The notes beneath the pieces were generated by a model, which ran no database searches, was not told the origin of the DNA, and saw only the letters and a program-made list of their open reading frames with translations. Positions 15,848 through 24,703 of a stretch of 64,000 bases of DNA are shown piece by piece. Position 1 is the stretch's first letter. Every line of letters starts with the position of its first letter. Position numbers and translations under genes: made by a program. The DNA lies in contig JAFGDQ010000106.1 in the NCBI GenBank assembly GCA_016932015.1, positions 1 to 64,000 on the forward strand, in the 5' to 3' direction. Source of the DNA: Spirochaetota bacterium (lineage in GTDB: Bacteria; Spirochaetota; UBA4802; JAFGDQ01).

Positions 15848-17401
15848 TCAGGAAGTGACCACTTCCAGTTTAAGCATTTTTCCAAGTTTCACAAGCTGAT
15901 CCATGTAGTCACCGTATACCAGAGGATGGTGATTACCGAAAAAGCTTATCTTTTCAAAAAAGTCTTTTGAATCATTTACCTGAAAAATAACTCCTTCGCT
16001 GCAGTTTTTATCCCTGTAACCTATTCCGCCTACTATTGTTCCACTTGAAACAAAAAGTTTAGAGCAGGTCGGATCAAAGCGGCACATTGTGATTTTTTGC
16101 CCTTTATCCTGAGAGAAATCGTATCTGACAGTAGCGCCCCACCCGCTATGCGCAAAAGACTGCAGGCCGTATGGAGAGGGGTCTTTATCAAAGCCCCTGA
16201 GTTTTCGGTTAGGTACAGCATGAAAAGTAAAAACAAGATTCTCCATACCCTCAAGGTCTTTTTCAAGAGCAAAAACCCCTTCTGAGTTCAGCAGCCCGAG
16301 ACCATGTTCCGTCATAAGCTGCATAGAGCCTGTCCTGATCGGATTCGGTATGGTATTGCCCATATAGGGAGCGGATTTTGCGGTATTCATCAGAATTATC
16401 ATTGAGAAAAGAGCGCACATATCATATTCGCACGCTGACGGTATCCCTTTTTCATTGTTTAATGAATGATTCAGACAGAATGTAAATCTTTCTTCATTAA
16501 ATCTTCTGGAGGCGCAAATATCAAAGCACGGTGCGGTAAAAGCGTTACACCCCATTTTTTCCATTAGTTTATAAATCAGATAATGGGCTCTCATTGAAGG
16601 ATAAATATTTTCACGCTTCATATGATTTTCGGCAGCATTCCTAATCAGATCATCGACCATTTTATTGATTTCTTTTTCATCTTTATCAGTTATATTTGAC
16701 TCATGTTTTCCCGGAGTTGTCGGATTAGAATCATCCGGGACATTATGGGTTTGGTCCATAAACTCATGAATATTAACATATCTGAAACGAGTACCGAGTT
16801 TTAAACTTACATCATTAAGACATAAAAATGAATCATAAATTCCGGGAGCATTGTTTGAATTGATCCTGGTAAACGCGAGAATTTTTGTTTCAGCAAGCGC
16901 TTTCTTTACTCTCATAAGCTTCATTGTTTCAACAGCTTCATCCATAGTCTCGCAAGGAAAAGCGTCAAGGCCCCTCGCGGTCAGTCCCGCTGTAGTCGTT
17001 GTATTAAGGCAGAATCCGAGTACAATCATGGGCTTCTTAAATTTAACAGCAAATTCAATTACAAAATCACCAACTCCCGGAGCCTGAATCAGAAAAGCAT
17101 CAACATTCGAAATATCTTCCGCCATAGTATTAACCATATCTTCTTCAATGATGAAGCTTTCATTCCATGAAATATGTTTCGGCTCTAGAATATTGAAATA
17201 TTCCGCTGACAAAGATTCTTTTACGCTTTTAACGAACGCCTTGTACATTTCATTATATGACTTTACATCAAAATCATGTTCAAGCTGTTCGCCTTTTCTG
17301 AAGCGACATGGCCCTTCAAAAACATATTCATGTATCAGGTCTACCAGCACTGGCCTGACATTTAATTTTACATCGATACTTTTTTGAATATTAAAACTCA
17401 T
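15848..17401 (-). CDS. L-fucose/L-arabinose isomerase-fold protein under cobalamin riboswitch R4
   Basis: A 517-residue cytosolic protein. AGGAGG lies eight bases before the ATG. The N-terminal half resembles the Rossmann-like domains of sugar isomerases (DAFLIQAPGVGDFVIEFA, then KPMIVLGFCLNTTTTAGL). Residues 320-350 read GIPSACEYDMCALFSMII...APYMGNT, which matches the Glu/Asp metal-ligand segment of L-fucose isomerase-type proteins (E325, D327 here). The closing segment FHAVPNRKL also fits. Which sugar, if any, it uses cannot be told. Riboswitch R4 lies about 200 bases upstream, so cobalamin should repress it. Fucose and rhamnose catabolism feed B12-dependent propanediol dehydratase, but repression by B12 does not suit that role. 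Work on a corrinoid precursor, or replacement of a B12-dependent step, are alternatives. Confidence 0.65.
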   Translation of the reverse strand: MSFNIQKSIDVKLNVRPVLVDLIHEYVFEGPCRFRKGEQLEHDFDVKSYNEMYKAFVKSVKESLSAEYFNILEPKHISWNESFIIEEDMVNTMAEDISNVDAFLIQAPGVGDFVIEFAVKFKKPMIVLGFCLNTTTTAGLTARGLDAFPCETMDEAVETMKLMRVKKALAETKILAFTRINSNNAPGIYDSFLCLNDVSLKLGTRFRYVNIHEFMDQTHNVPDDSNPTTPGKHESNITDKDEKEINKMVDDLIRNAAENHMKRENIYPSMRAHYLIYKLMEKMGCNAFTAPCFDICASRRFNEERFTFCLNHSLNNEKGIPSACEYDMCALFSMIILMNTAKSAPYMGNTIPNPIRTGSMQLMTEHGLGLLNSEGVFALEKDLEGMENLVFTFHAVPNRKLRGFDKDPSPYGLQSFAHSGWGATVRYDFSQDKGQKITMCRFDPTCSKLFVSSGTIVGGIGYRDKNCSEGVIFQVNDSKDFFEKISFFGNHHPLVYGDYMDQLVKLGKMLKLEVVTS

Positions 17402-17604
17402 AAAAATCGCCTCCTCATATTGAGCAGAAATTTATATTATTTAAATAATAATATTCAAGATCACTATTTAATGTTATAATATTTTGTAATGCATTTTCGA
17501 GGGGTTATTATCAAACAGAGAGCAGGCTGGATTTTAAACAGATAAAGAATATATACTGGTAATAAAAAATATTTTCTTTGTATTTCCATTTATTATAGAA
17601 ACCT

Positions 17605-17718
17605 GTCCCGACCCTCGGGGACATCACGGCATAAAGAGTATCTGACTTATCCGCAGGTTTTATCTGCGAAATTACAGTTGCGGGCCAGTGCGGGATTTTC
17701 ACCCGGCTTCCTCTTTTA
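17605..17718 (-). ncRNA. Cobalamin riboswitch R4 (short form)
   Basis: The minus strand reads AAAGAGGAAGCCGG-GTGAAAATCCC, then CACTGGCCCGCAACTGTAA and GATAAGTCAGATAC, closed by P1 AAAGAG/CTCTTT. The core spans about 88 nt and lacks the long peripheral arms of R1-R3. A following hairpin GTCCC/GGGAC (17605-17622) has a loop that can pair with GGCCC of the L5 loop, as in kissing-loop cobalamin switches. No T-run terminator is clear, so translational control is possible. It lies only about 30 bases after the candidate small-RNA terminator. Confidence 0.9.
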
Positions 17719-17746
17719 ATTGCTTATTACATTTACCTCCAGAATA

Positions 17747-17806
17747 TAAAAAAATCAAGAGCGTCAGAGTGCCAGGGGTTTGGTTGGTAGGACCCTGACG
17801 CCCTTG
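17747..17806 (-). terminator. Terminator hairpin of small-RNA copy 1
   Basis: A 12-bp stem with one G-U pair and seven following T on the minus strand. The loop, unusually, is about 27 bases long and conserved with copy 2. Confidence 0.8.
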
Positions 17807-17862
17807 TATTACTAGAAAATCTTATCCATTATGGGAACAAATATAGTGATAAGACCTGAACC
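17747..17862 (-). ncRNA. Candidate two-hairpin small RNA with C-rich loops, copy 1
   Basis: On the minus strand a first hairpin TCTTATC/GATAAGA has the loop motif TTTGTTCCCAT. A second hairpin, CAAGGGCGTCAG with CTGACGCTCTTG, has loop motif TACCAACCAAACCCC and is followed by seven T, a complete intrinsic terminator. Copy 2 at 24990-25110 keeps both loop motifs while the stems differ with compensating changes. It lies downstream of short riboswitch R5 and its terminator and directly upstream of R4. There is no open frame of note. No known RNA family comes to mind; 6C RNA is similar only in having C-rich loops. Confidence 0.6.
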
Positions 17863-17999
17863 TGATTAAAAAAAATAATACCTGTCATGCACATATTTTA
17901 ACTCATTCATTATGTTCAGTTTATTAAATTAACATCCGGCTTATATAACTGATTGAAATATTTTTAAAACAGATAATATGCAGGAATAATCACCCGGGA

Positions 18000-18028
18000 A
18001 TTCTATGGAGTTTATATTACGCGGTCAA
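18000..18028 (-). promoter_or_regulatory. Candidate promoter between R5 and small-RNA copy 1
   Basis: The minus strand has TTGACC (18023-18028), 17 bases, then TAGAAT (18000-18005). It would start a transcript about 130 bases upstream of the first small-RNA hairpin, just after the R5 terminator. No matching promoter is obvious at copy 2. Confidence 0.35.
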
Positions 18029-18040
18029 AATACAGGACGC

Positions 18041-18075
18041 CTTAAAAACAAAAAACACGTCCTGAGGCGTGTTTT
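18041..18075 (-). terminator. R5 expression-platform terminator with alternative hairpin
   Basis: AAAACACG pairs with CGTGTTTT and is followed by TTGTTTTT. A competing pairing CAGGACG with CGTCCTG (just downstream on the minus strand) would break this stem. The two structures are mutually exclusive, as expected for a transcription-attenuating switch. Confidence 0.75.
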
Positions 18076-18110
18076 AAATTATAGTAGGTTCATCTGATGT
18101 ACTATAATCT

Positions 18111-18225
18111 ATCCCAATCCCCGAGGATATTCTGCTTTAAAGAGTATCTGACTTATCCGCAGGTTTTACCTGCGAAATTACAGTTGCGGGCCAGTGCGGG
18201 ATTTTCACCCGGCTTCCTCTTTTAA
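18111..18225 (-). ncRNA. Cobalamin riboswitch R5 (short form)
   Basis: It has the same short core as R4: GGAAGCCGGGTGAAAATCCC, CACTGGCCCGCAACTGTAA, GATAAGTCAGATACTC and P1 TTAAAAGAG/CTCTTTAA, plus a following hairpin at 18111-18128. No protein gene follows; the next element downstream is a terminator and then the candidate small RNA at 17747-17862. Confidence 0.9.
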
Positions 18226-18407
18226 GAAAAATTAAAACAGCTAATTTTTACAAATATATTTCACTTAATATCAAGATACATTTAAGTCAAGAAAATATTT
18301 AATATTTTAAAAAAATTAATTGAATTTTACTGATAACAAAAAAAGTCAGAAATATATTATACCTTTTCCATATCGGGGAACAGCCATATTAAATATTCGA
18401 CATGTTT

Positions 18408-19184
18408 TCAAGTTACCGAGTCCGAAAGACAATAGATTCCGTGATCAGGGTCTGTAAATATTCTGGCATTAATTTTAAATACATTCTGTAAAATATTCTC
18501 AGTAAGAATTTCCTGCGGAGTTCCTGAAGTGTATTTGCAGCCTTTATCCAGTACTACTATTTCATGAGAAAACCTCGAAGCATGATTGATATCATGAAGT
18601 ACCATAAGAATTGTTTTCCCCATAGATTCATTCAGCTTTCTTATAAGGCCCAGAACTCTAAGCTGATGATTGATATCGAGAAAAGTCGTAGGTTCGTCAA
18701 GAATTACAAGATCTGTTTCCTGTGCAATTGCCATAGCGATCCTTGTCATCTGAAACTCTCCGCCTGAAAGGCTGCTTATTGTCCTGTCTTTGTAATCCTG
18801 CAATCCTACTGATTCTATTGCCCAGTTAACTTTTTCATGATCCTCTTTTTTCATTCTCCCGCCGAAACCAAGGTGTGGGAATCTCCCGCATGCCACTATA
18901 TCCTTAACCAGAAATCCAGGATAAGCAGCCAATACCTGAGGCATATAAGTAAGCTCTCTTGCAAGTGCTTTCGGCCTTATCTCTGACACAGGTTTCCCGT
19001 TAAGAAATATCTTTCCGTCAGTATTTTTGATATTACCGGAGATAGCCCTTAAAAGTGTTGATTTGCCTGAACCGTTAGGCCCAATGATCGCTGTTATATC
19101 GCCTTTCTTAACTGTTAAGCTGATTTCATTTATTATCATTTCACGGCCGTAACCTGCCGATAGTGTGTCACATTGAAGATGCAC
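18408..19184 (-). CDS. btuD: Cobalamin ABC transporter ATPase
   Basis: A 258-residue ABC ATPase of the FepC/BtuD type: Walker A GPNGSGKST, signature LSGGEF, Walker B LVILDEPTTFLD and the switch His in LMVLHDINHA. The start is GTG at 19184, with AGGAGG four to five bases upstream and no in-frame ATG near it. It overlaps the end of btuC by 17 bases. It is the last gene of btuB-btuF-btuC-btuD under R6. Confidence 0.9.
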   Translation of the reverse strand: MHLQCDTLSAGYGREMIINEISLTVKKGDITAIIGPNGSGKSTLLRAISGNIKNTDGKIFLNGKPVSEIRPKALARELTYMPQVLAAYPGFLVKDIVACGRFPHLGFGGRMKKEDHEKVNWAIESVGLQDYKDRTISSLSGGEFQMTRIAMAIAQETDLVILDEPTTFLDINHQLRVLGLIRKLNESMGKTILMVLHDINHASRFSHEIVVLDKGCKYTSGTPQEILTENILQNVFKINARIFTDPDHGIYCLSDSVT

Positions 19185-20175
19185 TTTTCCTCCTTAACAG
19201 ATAAAGGAAAAAAGGCCCGCCCAAAGCTGCCATTATTACTCCTACAGGAAGCTCAACCGGATCAAGTATCATTCTCGCAAGAGTATCGCAGGTAACAATA
19301 AGCCCGGAACCTAAGAGGGCTGAAACGGGAAACAGGTATCTGTGGTCCGGCCCTACAAAAATACGAGCAAGATGAGGCACAATAAGTCCTGCAAATCCAA
19401 GCAATCCTACTATACTTACTGACGCTGCTGCAAGAACTGAAGATATCGCAATGAAGATGACGCGGGTAAGTTCAACGTTCAGTCCCAGACTTCTTGCTGT
19501 TTCATCTCCCATCATAAGTATATTGAGTCTGCCTGATGAAAGAAAAGCGAGTAATGTTCCTGCAAAAGCATATGGTGCCAGCACAAATGCGTGATCCCAG
19601 GATCTTGCAGCAAGTCCTCCAACCATGAATCCGATAACGCTGTGTACTCTGTCAGGAAAAAAAATCATCATTGACTGTATGCCTGCTCCAAGAAAGGCTG
19701 AGACTCCCACACCGGTAAGGATAAGTCTGTGAGGATCCGCGCCACCGCGCCAGGCGATCAGATATATTACTACTGTTGTTGCCATTGCTCCGAGAAAAGC
19801 AAAAGGAATAAGCAGGTCGGAGAATGCGGGAAATATTATCAGAAGCAGAATGCCGGCGAATCCTGCACCGGATGATACCCCTATTATGTTAGGGCTGGCA
19901 AGAGGATTACGCATTATGCCTTGAAGTATAGCGCCTGATACCGCAAGTGACATACCCACAAGAAAAGCAACAATTGTACGTGGGAGCCTTATGTTCCATA
20001 TTATCTGATAGTCAAGTTTTGAAGCCTCGCCTGTCATAACTTTTATAATATTACCCGGACTTACTTTGACAGATCCAGTATAAAGACTCAATGCAACAGA
20101 CCCGAGAGCAAAGGCAAAAAATATAATTATCAGAATTGATTTCTTTTTGAAATATTTATCTTTTATATTCATCAT
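19168..20175 (-). CDS. btuC: Cobalamin ABC transporter permease
   Basis: A 335-residue FecCD-family permease with about ten membrane spans. It carries family marks such as IIWNIRLPRTIVAFLVGMSLAVSGA, GIMRNPLASPNIIGVSSGAGFA, GLLGFAGLIVPHLAR and PVELPVGVIMAALGGPFFLYLL. It starts 15 bases after btuF. A tandem ATGATG leaves a one-residue start ambiguity. It is the inner-membrane channel for corrinoid, paired with the 18408 ATPase. Confidence 0.92.
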   Translation of the reverse strand: MMNIKDKYFKKKSILIIIFFAFALGSVALSLYTGSVKVSPGNIIKVMTGEASKLDYQIIWNIRLPRTIVAFLVGMSLAVSGAILQGIMRNPLASPNIIGVSSGAGFAGILLLIIFPAFSDLLIPFAFLGAMATTVVIYLIAWRGGADPHRLILTGVGVSAFLGAGIQSMMIFFPDRVHSVIGFMVGGLAARSWDHAFVLAPYAFAGTLLAFLSSGRLNILMMGDETARSLGLNVELTRVIFIAISSVLAAASVSIVGLLGFAGLIVPHLARIFVGPDHRYLFPVSALLGSGLIVTCDTLARMILDPVELPVGVIMAALGGPFFLYLLRRKSASSM

Positions 20176-20190
20176 ACATTCTGCATTTGA

Positions 20191-21171
20191 TTATTTAACA
20201 CACTTTTCTGAAAAAACAGAAGGATAAAGAATTGAGGCAAGATAATAAAATGCTTCCGGGTAGGAGGCATTAGGTTTATACATGAACAATTCTTTTGGAA
20301 GAAAATAGATTCTGCTGTTCTTTACAGCATCAATGCCTGCAAAAGCCCTGTTTGATCTGATAAAATCAGTCAGCCTTTCTTTAACTTTATCAAATTCGCC
20401 CATTGTTTTTACAAGCATTATGCCCGGATTAAGCCTTGTAATTTGCTCAATACTGAACTCAACCCTTGTAGAACCTCTTACAGGCGATTCATTTATTACG
20501 TTTCTTCCTTTAACCATTGAAAGAATCCTGCCAGTATCACCGGCAGGAAGTTCACAGGTAATATTACTGGCTGTAGCAAAGGTTATCATTACAAGAGGAT
20601 TTCCTTTTTCCGGGCACTTGTCTATTATGCTCTGTACTTTTTTCCTGATACTGTTTATCTTTAATGTCCCATCACGATTACTGTTTAGGCGAAAAAATAA
20701 ATCCGATATAAACAGAAAATCATCATAATGCTGGTAACGCAAAATAATATAGGGAATGCCTGCTTTTTTAAAAAAATCGAGCATTTTTCTGTGATTTTTC
20801 ATACCTTTGTAAAGAACAATAAAATCAGGATTCAGGGAAAATATTTTCTCAAGGTTTGGCGTTCCGACTGCCCCGACTGTTTGAATACAGCGGGCTTTAT
20901 CTGGTATACTTATATCTCCATCCACCCGTCCGACGGCTGTTCCTCCTGTGTAATACCATAAATCAAGAAGAGAGTTGAAAAGAAAAACAGGTCTTTCAGG
21001 GTTCTTTTTTACTGTAACAATACTGCCTTCATCATCTCTGTAAGTTACTGAATCAGATTTTTCAGCAATAATTTCAGGTTTTAATTCATCAGATGACTTA
21101 TCTTTAGAGCACCCGAAAACAAAAAAAGCTATAAGTAAAAACAGTAGGGTAAAACCGGTTTTTATATTCAT
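20191..21171 (-). CDS. btuF: Periplasmic cobalamin-binding lipoprotein
   Basis: A 326-residue Peripla_BP_2 protein with lipobox VFGC. The ATG at 21171 is chosen because AAGG lies eight bases upstream and the signal peptide begins there; a longer frame starting at 21252 would overlap the receptor stop but bury the signal peptide. Features include VGAVGTPNLEKIFSLNPDFIVLYKG, IPYIILRYQHYDDF and INESPVRGSTRVEFSIEQITRLNPGIMLV. It delivers corrinoid to the BtuCD pair encoded just downstream. Confidence 0.85.
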   Translation of the reverse strand: MNIKTGFTLLFLLIAFFVFGCSKDKSSDELKPEIIAEKSDSVTYRDDEGSIVTVKKNPERPVFLFNSLLDLWYYTGGTAVGRVDGDISIPDKARCIQTVGAVGTPNLEKIFSLNPDFIVLYKGMKNHRKMLDFFKKAGIPYIILRYQHYDDFLFISDLFFRLNSNRDGTLKINSIRKKVQSIIDKCPEKGNPLVMITFATASNITCELPAGDTGRILSMVKGRNVINESPVRGSTRVEFSIEQITRLNPGIMLVKTMGEFDKVKERLTDFIRSNRAFAGIDAVKNSRIYFLPKELFMYKPNASYPEAFYYLASILYPSVFSEKCVK

Positions 21172-21248
21172 AATAATTACCTTGCTGTAAGCAGCATCGG
21201 CTGCCGTATTAACAACAGCCGAATAAGCATTAATACCGAAAAAGTGTG

Positions 21249-23360
21249 TCAAAAAATAGCCTTCACACCTGCCTTGTAATTTCTTTCAGGTAAATATTTT
21301 TCGGACACGTATTCTTCAACATTTGTGATATTATATATACCACCGTAAACCTGATAGTTTTTTGTAATGTAAATTCCCGCATTGGCATCAAGATAATTTA
21401 CCTTGTCTCTTTTTTCATCATCACCTATTTCAGCCTCTCCAAGTAACTGATGACTAAGATTAATTGTAAGCCTTTCGAAAAGAGCCAGATTCAGATTTGT
21501 TTTGATCTCATATTTATTAATATCCTCAAGTTTTTTTCCATCAGCATCTTCGTATTTAGTATAATAAATGAAGTCTGATGAAAACCTGGCGTACACTGGA
21601 AGCTTAAACTTATTTAAAAAGTTGCCTAACTTCAAGGTTACTCCCCCGTCAATTGACTGTGTTTCGGATTCTCCGCCCAGGTTAACATATCTTTCATCAT
21701 AATCACCAACAGTATAATCTTCAGAATCAATTTTGTCAGTATACTTTACGACCCTGTAACCAATATTGAAATCAGCAATATTGAAGGACATATCTACACC
21801 GCCTTCATAGCTTGTACTGATTTCAGGTTCAAGATCAGGATTAGGAGCATAATTTTTTGACACTTCATATCCAAGTAGCTCAAATGAAGTAGGAATTCTC
21901 ATTCCCTGCCCATAATGAGCTCTGATTTTTATAAAATCATAAGGGCTAAAAGCAATTCCGGCTCTTGGGGAGAGATGGCTAAAATCCTTGTTTCCGCCTT
22001 CATACATTGCCTTATTATCTGCGTCCATATCATCATAATTTGACGGCTTTTTCTTTTTCATTGTATAATGATCATATCTTACACCTGCTACAATATTAAT
22101 CATATCATTAAAAAGGCTCATACTGTCCTGAATATATGGACTATGAGTCGTCTGCACTGTTCCAGGCTTTTCAGAAATTGCATAGGAATCCGTATAATTC
22201 CACTTGGCTGATTCCCGGATATAATTCTCAAATGTATAGCCTGCAATAATTATATTTTTCATTGCAGAAGAATTGAAAGGCAGATTATATGATGTATTAG
22301 TGTCAATTCCTCTGGTAATATGGGTGTATTCTTTCCAGTAGCTGGATGTATCACTGAACTCAGAATTTGTATCAGTTCTTTTCTTTGCATCAAAAAAATA
22401 ATCATAAATTGTGTAGTAGCCGGTTACATTCAGGTCCATTACATCCTTTATTATATCAAGATTATAATCAAGGTCGAATCCTAACAGACTTTTATCATAA
22501 TTCCATGAATATAAATTTTCTTTATAATATTCACCTGTACTGTCATCAAATCTGGCACTACCGTAATGCAGATCAGTAAAGAAATAACCGAGTTTAAGAT
22601 TCTGGGAATCACTTATATCAAACATAAAATTTCCAGCTATATTGGTTGTCTTTTCATCTGAATTATATGCTCTTCCATTTTCAACAGTATCATGATCTCC
22701 TTTCGTATAATAGCTTGCCGAAATAAAATACGTCATCCAGTCATTAATAGGGCCGCTTAATGATACGCCCAATTTTTTATAATCAAAACTTCCTGCTTCT
22801 GTATAAAATGAAGCGCTAGGTTTTACTGCACCTTTTTTAGTTATAATGTTTATAACACCGCCCATTGCCTGATTACCGTAAACTGCAGAAGCTGGTCCCT
22901 TTAGTATTTCAATCCTTTCAACAATATCAGAAGGAACATTTGAAAGATCTCCCGATCCTGCTTTTCTGCCGTCAATTAGTACCAGAACCTGGTCTTTGAC
23001 AGGATCTCCCATCGCATCACCACCTAACATACCGTTAACAGCAACTTCATTCTGATACGGCAGCTTATATGACATACCGGCTACAGCACCTGTTACTACA
23101 TCTGAAATTGACGTCTGTCCTGCGTTTTCAATATCTTCTGAAGATATTACCTGAACTTCGACGGGTAAGTCTTTGACTTTTGTAGATCTTTTACTGGAGG
23201 TGACGACAACAGTCCCGAGACTTGTTGTATCGTTATTTGATGAAGAAACATCTGTTGATTCTCCTGTGATGTCCTCCGGAGGTATATCTGTTTGTGAGAA
23301 AAGAACATTAGTATGCACCAATAACATCAGCGTAAAAAACAAAAAATAAAACTTCTTCAT
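21249..23360 (-). CDS. btuB: TonB-dependent outer-membrane cobalamin receptor under R6
   Basis: A 703-residue receptor. The signal peptide ends near VLFSQ. The plug domain follows (about residues 50-160: GTVVVTSSKR, EILKGPASAVYGNQAMGGVINIITKK), then a 22-strand-type barrel ending in an aromatic strand (YKAGVKAIF). GGAGAG lies six bases before the ATG. It heads btuB-btuF-btuC-btuD under riboswitch R6, whose terminator at 23404-23440 lies 44 bases upstream. A leader CTCTCC (near 23397-23404) could pair with the GGAGAG ribosome site. Confidence 0.9.
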   Translation of the reverse strand: MKKFYFLFFTLMLLVHTNVLFSQTDIPPEDITGESTDVSSSNNDTTSLGTVVVTSSKRSTKVKDLPVEVQVISSEDIENAGQTSISDVVTGAVAGMSYKLPYQNEVAVNGMLGGDAMGDPVKDQVLVLIDGRKAGSGDLSNVPSDIVERIEILKGPASAVYGNQAMGGVINIITKKGAVKPSASFYTEAGSFDYKKLGVSLSGPINDWMTYFISASYYTKGDHDTVENGRAYNSDEKTTNIAGNFMFDISDSQNLKLGYFFTDLHYGSARFDDSTGEYYKENLYSWNYDKSLLGFDLDYNLDIIKDVMDLNVTGYYTIYDYFFDAKKRTDTNSEFSDTSSYWKEYTHITRGIDTNTSYNLPFNSSAMKNIIIAGYTFENYIRESAKWNYTDSYAISEKPGTVQTTHSPYIQDSMSLFNDMINIVAGVRYDHYTMKKKKPSNYDDMDADNKAMYEGGNKDFSHLSPRAGIAFSPYDFIKIRAHYGQGMRIPTSFELLGYEVSKNYAPNPDLEPEISTSYEGGVDMSFNIADFNIGYRVVKYTDKIDSEDYTVGDYDERYVNLGGESETQSIDGGVTLKLGNFLNKFKLPVYARFSSDFIYYTKYEDADGKKLEDINKYEIKTNLNLALFERLTINLSHQLLGEAEIGDDEKRDKVNYLDANAGIYITKNYQVYGGIYNITNVEEYVSEKYLPERNYKAGVKAIF

Positions 23361-23403
23361 TAGAACTCTCCTTATTGAGTTAATATTTTGCGGTAACGGA
23401 GAG

Positions 23404-23440
23404 CAAAAAAAATCCCCATACCTTTAAGTGGTATGAGGAG
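23404..23440 (-). terminator. Expression-platform terminator of riboswitch R6
   Basis: CCTCATACC pairs with GGTATGGGG and is followed by eight T on the minus strand, just before the btuB leader. Confidence 0.85.
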
Positions 23441-23494
23441 TCCCATTTTTTCCATCATAACCATGCATGCATCCATTCCCCTGGATGACAAACA

Positions 23495-23726
23495 CTGGCT
23501 CAGGCAGGTCTTCTGACTTACGGATCAACCTACTTACCGCGCCTTCCCATCGGTCTTGTTTTAACTGACAGTGGCTTTAATACTCTTAATCCTGAAGGAT
23601 CTAAATATTTCGGAGGTTTTAGATTTTCAATCTGAAACTTTCCCTGCGGTTTTCGTCCCCGGTTACAGCGGTGGGCCCGTACCCGATTTTCACGAGTTTC
23701 CCTTTCAGCTTTTTAAAAGCACCAGA
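23495..23726 (-). ncRNA. Cobalamin riboswitch R6
   Basis: The minus strand has AAGTCAGAAGACCTGCC (near 23500-23519), the CGCTGTAACCGGGGACG core (near 23650-23670) and probable P1 arms CTGG/CCAG. It carries the same extra hairpins (tttcagattgaaaatctaaaa type) as R3 and R8. It controls the btuB-btuF-btuC-btuD run. Confidence 0.95.
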
Positions 23727-23763
23727 ACCGATATTACTTTTAACATTACTTATGTGTTATAAT

Positions 23764-23769
23764 TGTCAA
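23764..23769 (-). promoter_or_regulatory. Candidate -35 box of the R6 promoter
   Basis: A consensus TTGACA on the minus strand lies about 40 bases upstream of the R6 aptamer. The -10 is poorly defined; TAATGT at a 15-base spacing is the best match. Confidence 0.35.
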
Positions 23770-23821
23770 TATAATTTTCTCTGGACTGAAGCTAATAACA
23801 AAATTTCAACAGAACACTACG

Positions 23822-24703
23822 CTACTTCTTTACTGCCGCAATCATCGCCCGAATATGATCCGGAGTTGTTCCGCAGCATCCTCCGATAATATTCGCACCG
23901 GCTTCGATCAAAGCAGGCGCTTTTCCGGCCATAACATCCGGTGTTTCAGGAAATGTTGTAACTCCGTTTCTGAAAACCGGTTTTCCCGCATTTGCATGAA
24001 CAAGAACCGGTGTTTCTTTATCAATTTTTCTGATTGCCCGCACGATGTCAATCATGCCTTCAATTCCATTGCCGCAGTTGGTACCGATTATATCTGCACC
24101 CGCATCTTTAACAGCAGAGACCATACCTTCCGGCGAAACTCCCATCATTGTTTTATATGCTCCGGAAGAAATTTTTTCAAATGTGAAAGTACAGATTATT
24201 TCACAATCCGTCTTTTCTTTGGCAGCTTTTATCGCAAGAGTTGCTTCTTCTATGTCTGCCATAGTCTCAACACATATAGCATCTGCACCTCCTTTTGCAA
24301 GAGCTTCGGCTTGAATCGAAAAACTGTTATACAGATCTTCTTTTGAGGCTTTACCCATCATAAGTATTACACCTGTAGGCCCGATTGAACCGAGTACAAG
24401 GCATTCATCACCTGCTGCTTCCCTTGAAATATTTGCGGCAGCTTCATTTATTTCAAACGCGCGGTCGTTTAAATTCCAGTGCGAAAGTTTTGCGGGACTT
24501 GCCCCGAAGCTGTTTGTCAGAATCATATCAGCACCTGCGTCTACGTATCCTTTAGCGACTGTTAAAACTTCTTTTCTATGTGTAATGTTCCATAATTCAG
24601 GACATTCTCCGCCTTTAAGGCCAAGTTGGTGTAATTGAGTACCCCAGGCACCGTCAGAAATTAAGATTTTATTTTTTTTAACCAAAGCTAAAAGTGATCT
24701 CAT
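23822..24703 (-). CDS. Homocysteine S-methyltransferase domain protein
   Basis: A 293-residue single-domain protein of the Hcy-binding methyltransferase family (MetH N-terminal module, MmuM, BHMT). It opens LISDGAWGTQLHQLGL and keeps the three zinc-ligand cysteines: C210 in TNCGNG and C276/C277 in GGCCGTTP. It transfers a methyl group to homocysteine to make methionine; the donor is not evident. It could be the first part of a split cobalamin-dependent methionine synthase. It could also be a B12-independent enzyme using another donor, which would suit induction when B12 is low. GGAG lies eight bases before the ATG. R7 is 600 bases upstream, but a small-RNA terminator intervenes, and a TATAAT at 24854-24859 suggests its own promoter. 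Confidence 0.8.
   Translation of the reverse strand: MRSLLALVKKNKILISDGAWGTQLHQLGLKGGECPELWNITHRKEVLTVAKGYVDAGADMILTNSFGASPAKLSHWNLNDRAFEINEAAANISREAAGDECLVLGSIGPTGVILMMGKASKEDLYNSFSIQAEALAKGGADAICVETMADIEEATLAIKAAKEKTDCEIICTFTFEKISSGAYKTMMGVSPEGMVSAVKDAGADIIGTNCGNGIEGMIDIVRAIRKIDKETPVLVHANAGKPVFRNGVTTFPETPDVMAGKAPALIEAGANIIGGCCGTTPDHIRAMIAAVKK

Noticed and set aside
17511-17702. 63-codon minus-strand open frame and others inside riboswitches
   Set aside because: They lie within aptamer sequence conserved as RNA; the reading frames are accidental.
21171-21252. Longer btuF start at 21252 overlapping the btuB stop
   Set aside because: It adds 27 residues before a normal lipoprotein signal peptide; the start at 21171 has its own ribosome site.
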